This document shows positions 6,327 through 15,277 of a stretch of DNA of 64,000 bases, in pieces (positions within the stretch are counted from its first letter, which is position 1; the number at the start of each line of letters is the position of its first letter). The translations under genes were made by a program, and so were the position numbers. Location: contig NZ_CP079110.1 in the NCBI RefSeq assembly GCF_019357495.1, forward strand, positions 1,054,001 through 1,118,000, in the 5' to 3' direction. This DNA is from Nosocomiicoccus ampullae. Lineage in GTDB: Bacteria > Bacillota > Bacilli > Staphylococcales > Salinicoccaceae. The notes under the pieces are model-generated. The model had not been told where the DNA came from and did not search any database. It saw only the letters and a program-made list of their open reading frames with translations.

Positions 6327-7673
6327 TTACTTCATGTTATTGATGTCGAGCATTCTAAGTCGAATTGTTTGGTTAACTTCTTGTTTAGATTTACTTTCTA
6401 AATCAGAATTTGGAGAGAAAATCGTATCTCCACTTACTGATTGACTAAATTTCGTGTAGTTTACACTACGTTTATGAAGGAAGTCAGTGAGTTTTGTACC
6501 GATAACTTCATCATCAAACCATGTTGTCTCAGAAACAAGTTTTTCATCAACATCAAATAATTTTTCGTAACCGACTGATACGAGTGAGTTGTTTAAACGT
6601 TGTTTAACAAACTCTTTTACAACATCACTTGACATAAACTCAAGTTCACCTTCACCTAAAATCCAGTCGATTACTTTTTCTTCAGATTCATAAGCTTCTT
6701 TACATGCTCTATAAATCGCTTCTTCCATTTCCTCATCAAACCACTGAGGTTGTTCTTCACGAATTGTATTCACAATATCGATACCAAACATACCGTGAAT
6801 TTGTTCCTCTTTAGAAGTTGCTTCGATAACGTTTGATAGTCCTTTAAACATATTTCTATGTTTGTTAAATGACATCATAATTAAGAACTGACTGAATAAC
6901 GATACGTGTTCAGTAAATAATGAGAATAAGATCATCGATAATACATATTCTCTGTCATCTTCACTTCTTGCGTACTGAACCATACGTGTTAAGTAATCGA
7001 CACGTTGTTTTAACGCAGGAATATCTTTAATTTTACTAAATTCATCATTCAGCCCTAAAATTTCTAATAAGTGACTATATGCATCCGCGTGACGCACTTC
7101 AGATTCACTAAAACTCGCACCTACCGCACCAATTTCATATTTTGGCATACGGTGATAAAGGTCACCCCAGAACGTTTTAACCGCAACTTCAACTTGAGAA
7201 ATTGCAAGCATCGAACGTGTCACTGCAGTTTTCTCGTGTGGTAAGGCACCTTGCATGTAGTCCTGAATATCTGATGTATAGTTAAATTCAGTGTGAATCC
7301 AGTAAGAGTGTCGAATCGCATCCACATAAGAATATAAATCAGGATATTCAAACGGCTTCATTTCCGCCCTTCTTTCAAAAATGTCGCGCTTTCTCTTTTG
7401 CTTTTGACGATCTCTATAAATAATATATGCTCTTGCTGTATCTTTATAATCACTCTTCAGTAAAACATCTTCTACAACGTCTTGAATATACTCAACAGTA
7501 ATAATATCTTCACTTTTCTCTAAAATTTCAACAACTTGATTTGTTAAATCATCAATCATCTCAGCCATACCCGGTTCGCCAGTTGCCTTATTGGCCTTAG
7601 ACATCGCAATTGAAATCTTATCTTTATCGAAATTCACAATTTCGCCACTACGTTTTCTAATTTGTGTAATCAA
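6327..7673 (-). CDS. nrdB: Ribonucleotide reductase radical subunit with fused N-terminal ATP-cone
   Basis: 448 aa. Residues about 3-93 form an ATP-cone (IRKRSGEIVNFDKDKI start), the allosteric on/off module normally found on the catalytic subunit. The ferritin-like domain carries the expected metal ligands E162, E192, H195, E255, E290 and H293; the first is Glu instead of the classical Asp. Y199 occupies the tyrosyl-radical position. ATP-cone-bearing NrdB is known in a few lineages (for example Leeuwenhoekiella), where it controls oligomerisation of the radical subunit. First gene of the nrdB-nrdA operon, with NrdR-like boxes upstream. Confidence 0.92.
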   Translation of the reverse strand: MITQIRKRSGEIVNFDKDKISIAMSKANKATGEPGMAEMIDDLTNQVVEILEKSEDIITVEYIQDVVEDVLLKSDYKDTARAYIIYRDRQKQKRKRDIFERRAEMKPFEYPDLYSYVDAIRHSYWIHTEFNYTSDIQDYMQGALPHEKTAVTRSMLAISQVEVAVKTFWGDLYHRMPKYEIGAVGASFSESEVRHADAYSHLLEILGLNDEFSKIKDIPALKQRVDYLTRMVQYARSEDDREYVLSMILFSLFTEHVSLFSQFLIMMSFNKHRNMFKGLSNVIEATSKEEQIHGMFGIDIVNTIREEQPQWFDEEMEEAIYRACKEAYESEEKVIDWILGEGELEFMSSDVVKEFVKQRLNNSLVSVGYEKLFDVDEKLVSETTWFDDEVIGTKLTDFLHKRSVNYTKFSQSVSGDTIFSPNSDLESKSKQEVNQTIRLRMLDINNMK

Positions 7674-7765
7674 AATTCCGACCTCATTTCTTTAAGTTTC
7701 GCTTATTAATTCTAACACTAATCGTCATTAAATCATACCTTATTTTAAAATTAAATTATATAAAA

Positions 7766-7823
7766 ATACAACATATTGTGTTTATTTCTTTGTAAACCTT
7801 TTATTTAGCACAATATATAGAGC
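7766..7823 (-). promoter_or_regulatory. Pair of NrdR boxes upstream of nrdB
   Basis: Minus-strand reading of 7781-7766 gives ACACAATATGTTGTAT, 14 of 16 matches to the NrdR consensus ACACWATATWTDGTGT. Plus-strand 7808-7823 reads GCACAATATATAGAGC, 13 of 16. The boxes are 42 bp apart, four helical turns, a spacing typical of NrdR pairs. A TATAAT lies between the proximal box and nrdB. No nrdR gene is in the window. Confidence 0.7.
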
Positions 7824-7867
7824 GTCACGTTAAGAGTTAATAATTACTTATCATCAAAATAAAAAAC

Positions 7868-7901
7868 CCTTACGTCATTGAATCACTCAATATCCGTAAG
7901 G
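7868..7901 (-). terminator. Terminator of comK
   Basis: Stem CCTTACG/CGTAAGG. On the minus strand it is followed by GGTTTTTTATTTT. It lies 17 bp past the comK stop. Confidence 0.8.
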
Positions 7902-7918
7902 ATTTTAAGTCAGAATAT

Positions 7919-8503
7919 CTAATATACACTAAAATCAAATTGCTGCATATGTTTAAAATATTCGTGTCGTTTATATTCATCTAACATTAAGCTTTCTTTC
8001 AGAGAATACATCGATCTTTCTTTAAGTTCAGATTCTCTATAAAAAGCTTCACGCTTTAAACTCATTTTATAAAACAACTTCATAGCGTTCGAGTATTGTC
8101 GATCAAACTGATAATAACTCACTTCCACTAAAAATTCTTCTCCGTTATAAAAATAAACTTTTGTCGAACTACCCTCTTTCTCATAATCTTTGATATGTCG
8201 AATATTAAACCAAAGATTATATGCATTACGATCTGAAAACAGAGGGAAATAAATATAACTACCGAAAAAATCAATCATAATTGGTGGTTTAGAAATAATA
8301 TTTGTCATATCTTTAGTCATTGCTTTTCTATGTATATAGTTAGAAGAAAACCTTAGACAATTCTCCTCCATTAACTTGTTAACAGACTTATTAATTTCAT
8401 ATTCCTCACCAGTAATTTCTTTCGCAACAGACATTTTTGTATTAAAGTAACTATCGGAAATAATGTACATTGTGTTTTTGTTAATTGTATAATAGCTCTT
8501 CAT
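7919..8503 (-). CDS. comK: Competence transcription factor ComK
   Basis: DNA-binding activator of late competence genes. 194 aa, the usual ComK length. Shared family blocks: CLRFSSNYIHRKAM, then the characteristic SKPPIM, a W-x3-H-IKDYE segment (WFNIRHIKDYE) and a VSYYQFDRQ block. The gene stands alone with its own terminator and an AT-rich divergent upstream region shared with the tetR operon. It appears intact, with no frameshift. No late com genes are in the window. Confidence 0.88.
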   Translation of the reverse strand: MKSYYTINKNTMYIISDSYFNTKMSVAKEITGEEYEINKSVNKLMEENCLRFSSNYIHRKAMTKDMTNIISKPPIMIDFFGSYIYFPLFSDRNAYNLWFNIRHIKDYEKEGSSTKVYFYNGEEFLVEVSYYQFDRQYSNAMKLFYKMSLKREAFYRESELKERSMYSLKESLMLDEYKRHEYFKHMQQFDFSVY

Positions 8504-8650
8504 ATTTTACATCCTCCATTATTTGTTAAATTATTATACAACATTTATTTATTTTTGTTAAATTTAATTTAACTTTATTGTTAATTTACTTATCATAGTC
8601 ATTTTATTGATATTTAATTTTAAATATATCACTTAAATTTTCAGAAAATA

Positions 8651-8697
8651 TTTACAAGTTTGAATATTCGTGATAATATACCTATCAAATGTTAGGT
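8651..8697 (+). promoter_or_regulatory. Promoter and TetR-type operator of the permease/DUF917/hydantoinase operon
   Basis: -35 TTTACA (8651-8656), 17-nt spacer, -10 TAATAT (8674-8679). An imperfect palindrome ACCTATCAAATGTTAGGT (8680-8697) begins right after the -10 and covers the expected start point. This is the usual place for an autorepressing TetR operator. Confidence 0.65.
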
Positions 8698-8708
8698 AGG
8701 TGATTTTT

Positions 8709-9287
8709 TTGAGTAAAAAACATGAAATCATTAATGTGACCATTGAAAATATCTCAAAATTTGGCATTGATGGTACTACTATGAAAAATATAGCTTTAGA
8801 TAGTGAGATCAAATCAGCGAGTATTTATTACTTTTTTAAAAACAAGGAAGAATTAATTTTAGAATGTGTAGATGTCATATTAAATCGGCATTTAGATTCT
8901 TTAATTTCAGCAAATTTATTTAAAGAAAATATCAGCACCCTTGATTCTCTATATTTATTACTAGAAAACATAGTGGAATTTCATGAAAATAACCCAGTTG
9001 ATACTATGGCTTATTTACAATTATTAAACTCCCATAATTCAGAAATTCAGGAGAAGATAAATAAATATCAACTTAAATATTTGAATTGGCTGGAAAATTC
9101 ATTTGAACAAAAAATGTCAATCGAAGGGAATAATAAAGAAAAGAATAAATTACTTCTTGAATACGTAGTCCTTTTATCGAATGCATTGTTTTGGGAAAAT
9201 ATTGTTTATTCATCAGAAGATATGATAAAACGTTTGGATTTTGCTAAAAATTTACTTTTATATTCATTTGAAAAATTAAAAAAATGA
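8709..9287 (+). CDS. TetR-family transcriptional regulator
   Basis: 192 aa. An N-terminal TetR helix-turn-helix (about residues 5-50: GIDGTTMKNIALDSEIKSAS followed by YYFFKNKEEL) precedes an alpha-helical ligand-binding region. I chose the TTG at 8709 because AGGTG sits 6 nt before it; a GTG at 8700 is in frame but lies too close to the SD. First gene of a four-gene unit, with 10 bp to the permease. It probably represses the operon and senses a substrate of the downstream enzymes (inference). Confidence 0.85.
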   Translation: MSKKHEIINVTIENISKFGIDGTTMKNIALDSEIKSASIYYFFKNKEELILECVDVILNRHLDSLISANLFKENISTLDSLYLLLENIVEFHENNPVDTMAYLQLLNSHNSEIQEKINKYQLKYLNWLENSFEQKMSIEGNNKEKNKLLLEYVVLLSNALFWENIVYSSEDMIKRLDFAKNLLLYSFEKLKK

Positions 9288-9297
9288 GGTGTTTACT

Positions 9298-10608
9298 ATG
9301 GAAGTTAGTGAAATAGAAAAAACTAACCTACTTGAAGATTATGAAATCGAACCTGTTCCCCAAGAAAAGCGACAAAGTTGGGTTAAGCTTTCATTAGTTT
9401 GGACTGCAGGTATTATTGCATTATCTGCGACTGCATTAGGAGGAGCACTTGGCAGTGGAATGAGTCTAGAACAAGCAATAATTTCAGCTGGAATTGGTGC
9501 ATTCATACTGTCTCTATTAAATGCATTTTCTGGGTTTGTAGGTGATAGAACAGGATTATCTACTGCTATGGTGTCAACATTTGCGCTAGGTAGATATGGA
9601 TCATTTCTTGTTTCTTTAGTCATTGCTATTTCTCTTTTTGGTTGGTTTGGAGTACAGCTTGATTTATTTGGTTCTAGTCTTTATGCAGTAATAAATTCCG
9701 TTTTTGGTATTGAGATTAACAAGGTTTGGTTGGTAATACTTGGTGGCATCTTAATGACAGTAACATCAATGATTGGTTATAAGGCACTTGAAAAACTAAG
9801 TCTTTTTGCCGTTCCATTACTTGCTTTCTTACTTATTGGTTCAGCATTCATCGTACTAAAAAATTATAACTTAACTGAATTAATTAATGCACCAATTACT
9901 GGAGAAACAATTTCATTTGGATCAGGTATTTCCATCATTATAGGATCACTAGCTATTGGAATAATAATAGCACCTGACTTTTCTAGATACTCAAAATCAT
10001 CATCTGATACATTAATCGCTTCATTACTTAGTTATTTTTTAGGATATTTAATCGTTCTTGTTCTCGCTGTATTTTTAGCAAAAGCGACATCACAAACCGA
10101 TGTAGTACAAATTATGATAAGTATCGGATGGGGAACAGGGGGTATGCTCGTATTAATCTTAGCTCAATGGACAACAAATAATACTAACCTTTACTCATCA
10201 TCACTAGCTTTCTCTGTTGTATTTAAAAATATTCCTAAATATATAATTACTATTTTTGCAGGTATAGTCGGTACTTTATTCGCTATAACAGGTATATACG
10301 AAAACTTTATTACATTCTTAAATGTACTTAGTATTATGATACCTCCAGTCGGTGGTATATATGTAGCTGATTTTTTTATGAGACATTCAAAATATCACTA
10401 TAGTTATATACCTCATATTATTAAATTTAATTATTATAGCATTATTATCTGGTTAGTTGCCGTTTTAGTGGCGTTATCCACATCACCTGCTCCAGTAGGT
10501 TTTGATATATTCAAATTAACAACAATTCCAGCTTTAGATGCTTATTTAATCGGATTAATACTTCAACTTATTGTAAGTAAATTTAACATAGATGTGAAAG
10601 GAAGATAA
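9298..10608 (+). CDS. NCS1-family permease (cytosine/purine/hydantoin type)
   Basis: 436-aa integral membrane protein of the CodB-like NCS1 family, with about twelve hydrophobic segments. The start is ATG 9298 after GAGGTG. The segment GGALGSGMSLEQAI, the Gly-rich TM3 region and AQWTTNNTNLYSSSL are typical. It would import a nucleobase- or hydantoin-like ring for the two enzymes encoded next; the exact substrate cannot be read from sequence. Confidence 0.85.
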   Translation: MEVSEIEKTNLLEDYEIEPVPQEKRQSWVKLSLVWTAGIIALSATALGGALGSGMSLEQAIISAGIGAFILSLLNAFSGFVGDRTGLSTAMVSTFALGRYGSFLVSLVIAISLFGWFGVQLDLFGSSLYAVINSVFGIEINKVWLVILGGILMTVTSMIGYKALEKLSLFAVPLLAFLLIGSAFIVLKNYNLTELINAPITGETISFGSGISIIIGSLAIGIIIAPDFSRYSKSSSDTLIASLLSYFLGYLIVLVLAVFLAKATSQTDVVQIMISIGWGTGGMLVLILAQWTTNNTNLYSSSLAFSVVFKNIPKYIITIFAGIVGTLFAITGIYENFITFLNVLSIMIPPVGGIYVADFFMRHSKYHYSYIPHIIKFNYYSIIIWLVAVLVALSTSPAPVGFDIFKLTTIPALDAYLIGLILQLIVSKFNIDVKGR

Positions 10609-10613
10609 AAATT

Positions 10614-11696
10614 ATGAGAATGATCGGCTTAGAAGAAATAGAGAAAATGGCACTTGGTGCTGCTTTACTTGGTACAGGTGGCGGCGGTGATCCTTACATA
10701 GGTAAACTTATGGCAAAACAAGCAATTGAAAAATATGGTCCAGTAAAATTAATTAGTTATAACGAATTAGATGACGATGATTTAGTGGTACCTTCAGCGA
10801 TGATGGGAGCTCCATCTGTAATGGTTGAGAAAATACCTTCTGGTGATGAAGCAATTGCAGCATTTAAAGAACTAGAAAAAAACTTAGGTAAGAAGATCAC
10901 TGCAACAATGCCTATAGAAGCTGGCGGTGTAAACTCATTGATTCCGATAGCCTTAGCAGCTACATTAGGTTTACCTATTGTTGATTCAGATGGTATGGGA
11001 CGTGCATTTCCAGAATTACAAATGGTAACTTTCTTTTTAGATGGTATTAATGCATCACCAATGGTGTTAACAGATGAGAAGAAAAATGCAACATTAGTCA
11101 ACGCAATCGATGGAGTCTACGCGGAGAAAATTGCTCGTTCAGTAACAATGGTATCTGGAGGCTCTGTACTAGATGCCATCTACCCTATGACTGGTAAAAA
11201 TGTTAAAGAAAGTGCTATTCACGATACATTAACACTTGAAGAAGAAATAGGAAATATTTTACTTTCAGATTCTAATGTAATTGAATCATTGAAAAATAAA
11301 TTAAATGGCTATGTATTATTTTCAGGTAAAATTATTGATATTAATAGAGCTACAGATGGTGGTTTTGTTAAAGGTAAAGCAAACTTTGAAGGTATTGATG
11401 AATTTAATAACCAAAGCGCTTCAGTAGAATTTCAAAACGAAAATTTAATTTGCTACGTTAATGATTTACCTAAAGCAATTACCCCTGATTTAATAACCGT
11501 GCTCGATAAAGAAACAGGTATGCCGATCACAACAGAAGGTCTTCAATTTGGAATGAGAATTGTAATATTAGGCATGCCAGCTGATGCAAAGTGGAGAACT
11601 CAAAAAGCTATAGATACGGTTGGACCTAGATATTTTGGCTATGATTTAGATTATAAAACAATTGAATCTTTAAATGGGGGTAATGAAAATGTATAA
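10614..11696 (+). CDS. DUF917 family protein (S-methyl-thiohydantoin desulfurase-like)
   Basis: 360 aa, PF06032-type. A glycine-rich start LLGTGGGGDPYIG (about residues 19-31) and DSDGMGRAFPELQM are the family hallmarks. The family is repeatedly found with hydantoinase A proteins; one characterised branch acts on thiohydantoin in ergothioneine breakdown. Here it lies between an NCS1 permease (5 bp) and a hydantoinase (8-bp overlap). A role on a five-membered cyclic amide is likely; the substrate is unknown. Confidence 0.85.
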   Translation: MRMIGLEEIEKMALGAALLGTGGGGDPYIGKLMAKQAIEKYGPVKLISYNELDDDDLVVPSAMMGAPSVMVEKIPSGDEAIAAFKELEKNLGKKITATMPIEAGGVNSLIPIALAATLGLPIVDSDGMGRAFPELQMVTFFLDGINASPMVLTDEKKNATLVNAIDGVYAEKIARSVTMVSGGSVLDAIYPMTGKNVKESAIHDTLTLEEEIGNILLSDSNVIESLKNKLNGYVLFSGKIIDINRATDGGFVKGKANFEGIDEFNNQSASVEFQNENLICYVNDLPKAITPDLITVLDKETGMPITTEGLQFGMRIVILGMPADAKWRTQKAIDTVGPRYFGYDLDYKTIESLNGGNENV

Positions 11697-13242
11697 ATTA
11701 GGAATTGATGTAGGAGGCACTAATACTGATGGGGCAATTTTAGATGAAGATTTAAATGTATTATCCTCTTTCAAGTCCCCTACTACAGATGATATTGAAA
11801 CAGGCATTAATAATGTAATAGAGAAACTTCTTAAAGATATCACTATAGACAAGAATAAGATTAAACATGCAATGCTAGGAACAACTCAGTGTACAAATGC
11901 TATAGTTACTCGAAAAGGTTTAGATAAGGTTGCTACTATACGAATAGGCTTACCTGCTGGAGCAGCTATTGAACCACTTTATGATGTTCCAAATGATTTA
12001 AAGGAAAAATTAGGTACTTATGTGTACCAGGTTGCTGGAGGTCATGAATTTAATGGAGAATTAATAAGTGATCTAGATGTCGAGAAATTGAAAGAAATTG
12101 CAAAAGAAATAACTGGAAAAGTTGATTCTATATCTATAACTTCAATATTTTCACCAGTTAATAATATTCATGAAATTGAGGCTGCAAAAATATTACGCCC
12201 ACTAGTTGGTAAAGAAATTCCAATTTCTCTTTCCTCTGAAATTGGTAGTTTAGGATTACTTGAAAGAGAAAATGCAACTGTACTTAATTCTGCGATTCAA
12301 ACAGTAGCAGAAAAAACTATTAACGGATTTGAAAAAGCTTTAAGAAAGCATGGTATTCCAGCTACTCCATATTTTTGTCAAAACGACGGTACTCTCATGA
12401 GTAAGGAATATACGTTAAAATATCCTATATTAACTGTTGCATGTGGTCCAACTAATAGCTTACGTGGTGCGAGCTATTTATCTGAATTCGAAGATGCAAT
12501 AATAGTTGACATTGGTGGTACAACAACAGATATTGGTGTGCTTCAGCGTGGATTCCCTAGAGAATCATCCATTTCCGTAGAATTAAGTGGTGTTCAAACA
12601 AACTTTAGAATGCCAGATATCTACTCCATTGCTCTAGGTGGCGGTACAATTGTAAAAGGAGATATTAATTCAATTAAAATTGGACCAGAAAGTGTAGGAT
12701 ATCAACTTCCAAAAAAAGCACTTATATTTGGTGGTGACACTTTAACTACAACTGATATTGCAGTTGCTAAAGGTTTTCTAAATCTTGGAGACAAAGATAA
12801 AATATCACATTTAGATTCAAGTTTTGTTGATGCAGTTTATCAAGAAATGATAAAGATGATAGAGGTTGCTGTAGAAAAAATGAAAACTTCTAAAGATGAT
12901 GTGCCAGTTGTATTAGTTGGTGGGGGTAGTGCATTAATTAAAGAAAATAGCACAATCCAAGGTGCAAGTACAGTTGCTAATCCAAAGAGTGGATCAGTTG
13001 CAAATGCTATAGGATCTGCTATATCTGATGTTAGTGGCGAGGTTGAAAAGGTAGTAAATATTAGTGTAGATACTCGTGAATCAGTGATTGGGGAACTTAA
13101 AAAGCTTGCAATAGATGATGCAGTAGAAGCCGGTGCCGTAAGAGAAAAAACCGAGGTAATAACATTTGATGAAATTCCTCTTGCTTATTTACCAGGCGGT
13201 GCAACACATGTCAAAGTTAAATCTGCTGGCCCGCTCAAATGA
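11689..13242 (+). CDS. Hydantoinase/oxoprolinase family protein (HyuA-like)
   Basis: 517 aa. N-terminal hydantoinase A module GIDVGGTNTDGAI, then the central actin-like ATPase fold with DIGGTTTDIG (about residue 280) and a C-terminal GGGSALI loop. ATP-dependent opening of hydantoin/oxoproline-type rings is the family activity. I chose ATG 11689, 8 nt after GGGGG. The upstream in-frame ATGs at 11674 and 11683 lack a usable SD. No HyuB subunit follows; the DUF917 protein may be its partner, as in other DUF917-HyuA pairs. Confidence 0.88.
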   Translation: MYKLGIDVGGTNTDGAILDEDLNVLSSFKSPTTDDIETGINNVIEKLLKDITIDKNKIKHAMLGTTQCTNAIVTRKGLDKVATIRIGLPAGAAIEPLYDVPNDLKEKLGTYVYQVAGGHEFNGELISDLDVEKLKEIAKEITGKVDSISITSIFSPVNNIHEIEAAKILRPLVGKEIPISLSSEIGSLGLLERENATVLNSAIQTVAEKTINGFEKALRKHGIPATPYFCQNDGTLMSKEYTLKYPILTVACGPTNSLRGASYLSEFEDAIIVDIGGTTTDIGVLQRGFPRESSISVELSGVQTNFRMPDIYSIALGGGTIVKGDINSIKIGPESVGYQLPKKALIFGGDTLTTTDIAVAKGFLNLGDKDKISHLDSSFVDAVYQEMIKMIEVAVEKMKTSKDDVPVVLVGGGSALIKENSTIQGASTVANPKSGSVANAIGSAISDVSGEVEKVVNISVDTRESVIGELKKLAIDDAVEAGAVREKTEVITFDEIPLAYLPGGATHVKVKSAGPLK

Positions 13243-13251
13243 TTTTATCTG

Positions 13252-13282
13252 ACACAAAGAGAGTTTAAATCTCTCTTTGTGT
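13252..13282 (+). terminator. Terminator of the TetR/NCS1/DUF917/hydantoinase operon
   Basis: Perfect 12-bp stem ACACAAAGAGAG/CTCTCTTTGTGT, 7-nt loop, then TTTTATTT. Confidence 0.9.
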
Positions 13283-13358
13283 TTTTATTTTTAATCAACC
13301 CCATCTATATTTTATCTTTAATGTAAAGTATTATTTTCAGACAATTTCAAATATTGTA

Positions 13359-13387
13359 TTGACTTATGACAATTCTCAACATATAAT
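13359..13387 (+). promoter_or_regulatory. Strong sigma-A promoter of the IDEAL-domain gene
   Basis: TTGACT (13359-13364), exactly 17 nt, TATAAT (13382-13387). It lies 31 bp before the start codon. Confidence 0.8.
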
Positions 13388-13418
13388 TGAATCTATCAAT
13401 AGATAGGAGGCGTTACTA

Positions 13419-13625
13419 ATGGAAAGTAAGTCAGTAGAAATTCTCGCAATGCGTCGTGCATTTTTACAAGCGTCTGATGATCTCTCTGCAGATTTAATTA
13501 TTGAAGAGTCGCTTAGAACATTTAATGAAGCTCGTTTTTTAGAAAAAATTGAAGAATCACTTGTTAATAAAAATGAAGAAATGTTTAATCACTATATGGA
13601 GTTATTAAATGATGTTAAAAATTAA
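13419..13625 (+). CDS. Small IDEAL-domain protein
   Basis: 68 aa, ATG after AGGAGG. The C-terminal half (FLEKIEESLVNKNEEMFNHY) fits the IDEAL-domain pattern, a short helical module found alone or fused in Bacilli and thought to mediate protein contacts. Single-gene unit with its own promoter and terminator. The function of the stand-alone form is not established. Confidence 0.7.
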   Translation: MESKSVEILAMRRAFLQASDDLSADLIIEESLRTFNEARFLEKIEESLVNKNEEMFNHYMELLNDVKN

Positions 13626-13646
13626 AATTAAATATGCACTCAAATG

Positions 13647-13692
13647 AAAAAGCTGAATGAGATTATAAGATTAACCTCACTCAGCTTTTTTA
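13647..13692. terminator. Bidirectional terminator between IDEAL gene and APC permease
   Basis: AAAAAGCTGA-ATGAG pairs with CTCA-CTCAGCTTTTTT across a 14-nt loop, with A- and T-runs on both sides. It serves the plus-strand IDEAL gene and the minus-strand permease. Confidence 0.8.
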
Positions 13693-13745
13693 ATTTGAAA
13701 TAAAATAGTGACTTTTTCTAATTCTATCTTATCTTTCACTAACTA

Positions 13746-15194
13746 CTAAATATCTTTCGAATGTATTTCTTCTTGTGTCATGTCTAAAATCAGATGATCG
13801 AGTTCTTCTCGTTTTAAGCTTTTTAGTTTATTGAATTGGAACATAAAGAATATTAATCCAATAATTGTCCAAATTCCTAATGCAATATACGACGGTAATG
13901 TGAGTGATGCTGGAGATCCTGGGATGAGTAGTAGTCCTAAGAATACTACTGAGATGATTGCTCCTATAACTCCAAACACCGTATATAGTGTACTCTTGTG
14001 TCGTTTATCGCTAAAGAATTTGACTGTCACTAAGCTCGTTGCTAAAAATGCAATTGATACGCCTACTGATGACATGTCTACAATCCAGCTGAGCGCTGTA
14101 CGCCCTAACCAAGGGGCCGTAAGGCATACAACCATGACGAATAGAATTGCGTTTAGTGGTGTATTTGTTTTTCTATGCAGTTTTGAAAAGGCTTCCGGTA
14201 TAAATTTTGCGCGACCTAATGCAAAGATTAGTCGTGAAGATGATAAATAAAATCCGTTTAACCCTGTAAATACTCCAAAAGAAATCGACAATGCTAAAAC
14301 GAATAATCCTAACTTACCAAATGCAGACTGAATAACGTCTCCAGTTAACCATAACTCTGATTTTTCAAGCATGTCAGTATACGGGAACGTCCACGATGTC
14401 AGTAAGATCATCATCACATAAGTAATAATACTTGCAACAATTCCAAATACAATTAGTTTAAACGTTTGACTTGCATCAAAGTTAAATTCTTCTGCCGCTT
14501 GTGGAATATTATCAAAACCTACATACATCCACGGCGCAATCGCAACGATAACGATAATTGATTTTAATATCCCAACGTCTTCATTAAATAATGGCACCGC
14601 ATTGTCAAAGCTAAATGTTGACGGCGTGAATGATAAAGTAAATAAACCTGCCACAACGATTGCCATAAATAGGCAGAAGTAAAACTGTAATTTACCAGAT
14701 AATCCTGACCCTTTAAAACTAATAATCGCAAATATGACTAGTATAAGTGTCGATAAAATAACTTCTGTAATGTATACGTCCCAACCTGCGATTGAATATA
14801 AGTATCCGACTTCTAAAAAGTCTGGAAGTATAAATTTAAACAGTAAACTAAACGCACTCGCGTTAACTGCAACGACACATATATAACCAAAAATTAAAAA
14901 CCAAGATGATATAAAACTAAAATACTTTCCAAATCCTACATACGTAAATGCAAACTCTCCACCAGATACCGGGAACTTTGCTGTTAGTGCCCCGTATCCA
15001 ACTGCAATGATTAACATTAATAATCCACCGAGAATAATTCCGAGAACTGCACCTAATGTTCCTGAAGACTTTAACCAGTCTCCGGGTAATATAAATGCAC
15101 CCCACCCGATAGAAGATCCGTAGGCAATTGCCCATACAAATCTTTTCGACATCGTACTATCAAACGATTCACGTTTTATATTCGGTTTGTCCAT
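13746..15194 (-). CDS. APC-family amino acid permease
   Basis: 482 aa with about twelve transmembrane helices. Start ATG 15194, preceded by GAGGG; the upstream ATG at 15206 has no SD. The N-terminal IAYGSSIGWGAFILPG is the unwound TM1 substrate site of the APC fold, and YVGFDNIPQAAEEF is the conserved TM6 region. Substrate not assignable. Monocistronic. Confidence 0.88.
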   Translation of the reverse strand: MDKPNIKRESFDSTMSKRFVWAIAYGSSIGWGAFILPGDWLKSSGTLGAVLGIILGGLLMLIIAVGYGALTAKFPVSGGEFAFTYVGFGKYFSFISSWFLIFGYICVVAVNASAFSLLFKFILPDFLEVGYLYSIAGWDVYITEVILSTLILVIFAIISFKGSGLSGKLQFYFCLFMAIVVAGLFTLSFTPSTFSFDNAVPLFNEDVGILKSIIVIVAIAPWMYVGFDNIPQAAEEFNFDASQTFKLIVFGIVASIITYVMMILLTSWTFPYTDMLEKSELWLTGDVIQSAFGKLGLFVLALSISFGVFTGLNGFYLSSSRLIFALGRAKFIPEAFSKLHRKTNTPLNAILFVMVVCLTAPWLGRTALSWIVDMSSVGVSIAFLATSLVTVKFFSDKRHKSTLYTVFGVIGAIISVVFLGLLLIPGSPASLTLPSYIALGIWTIIGLIFFMFQFNKLKSLKREELDHLILDMTQEEIHSKDI

Positions 15195-15277
15195 ATAATC
15201 CCTCATAATTTTAGATTTAGTGTATAACTACTCTATATCTAATACTATAAACAGATTATTTCGTTTTTCGCAACATT

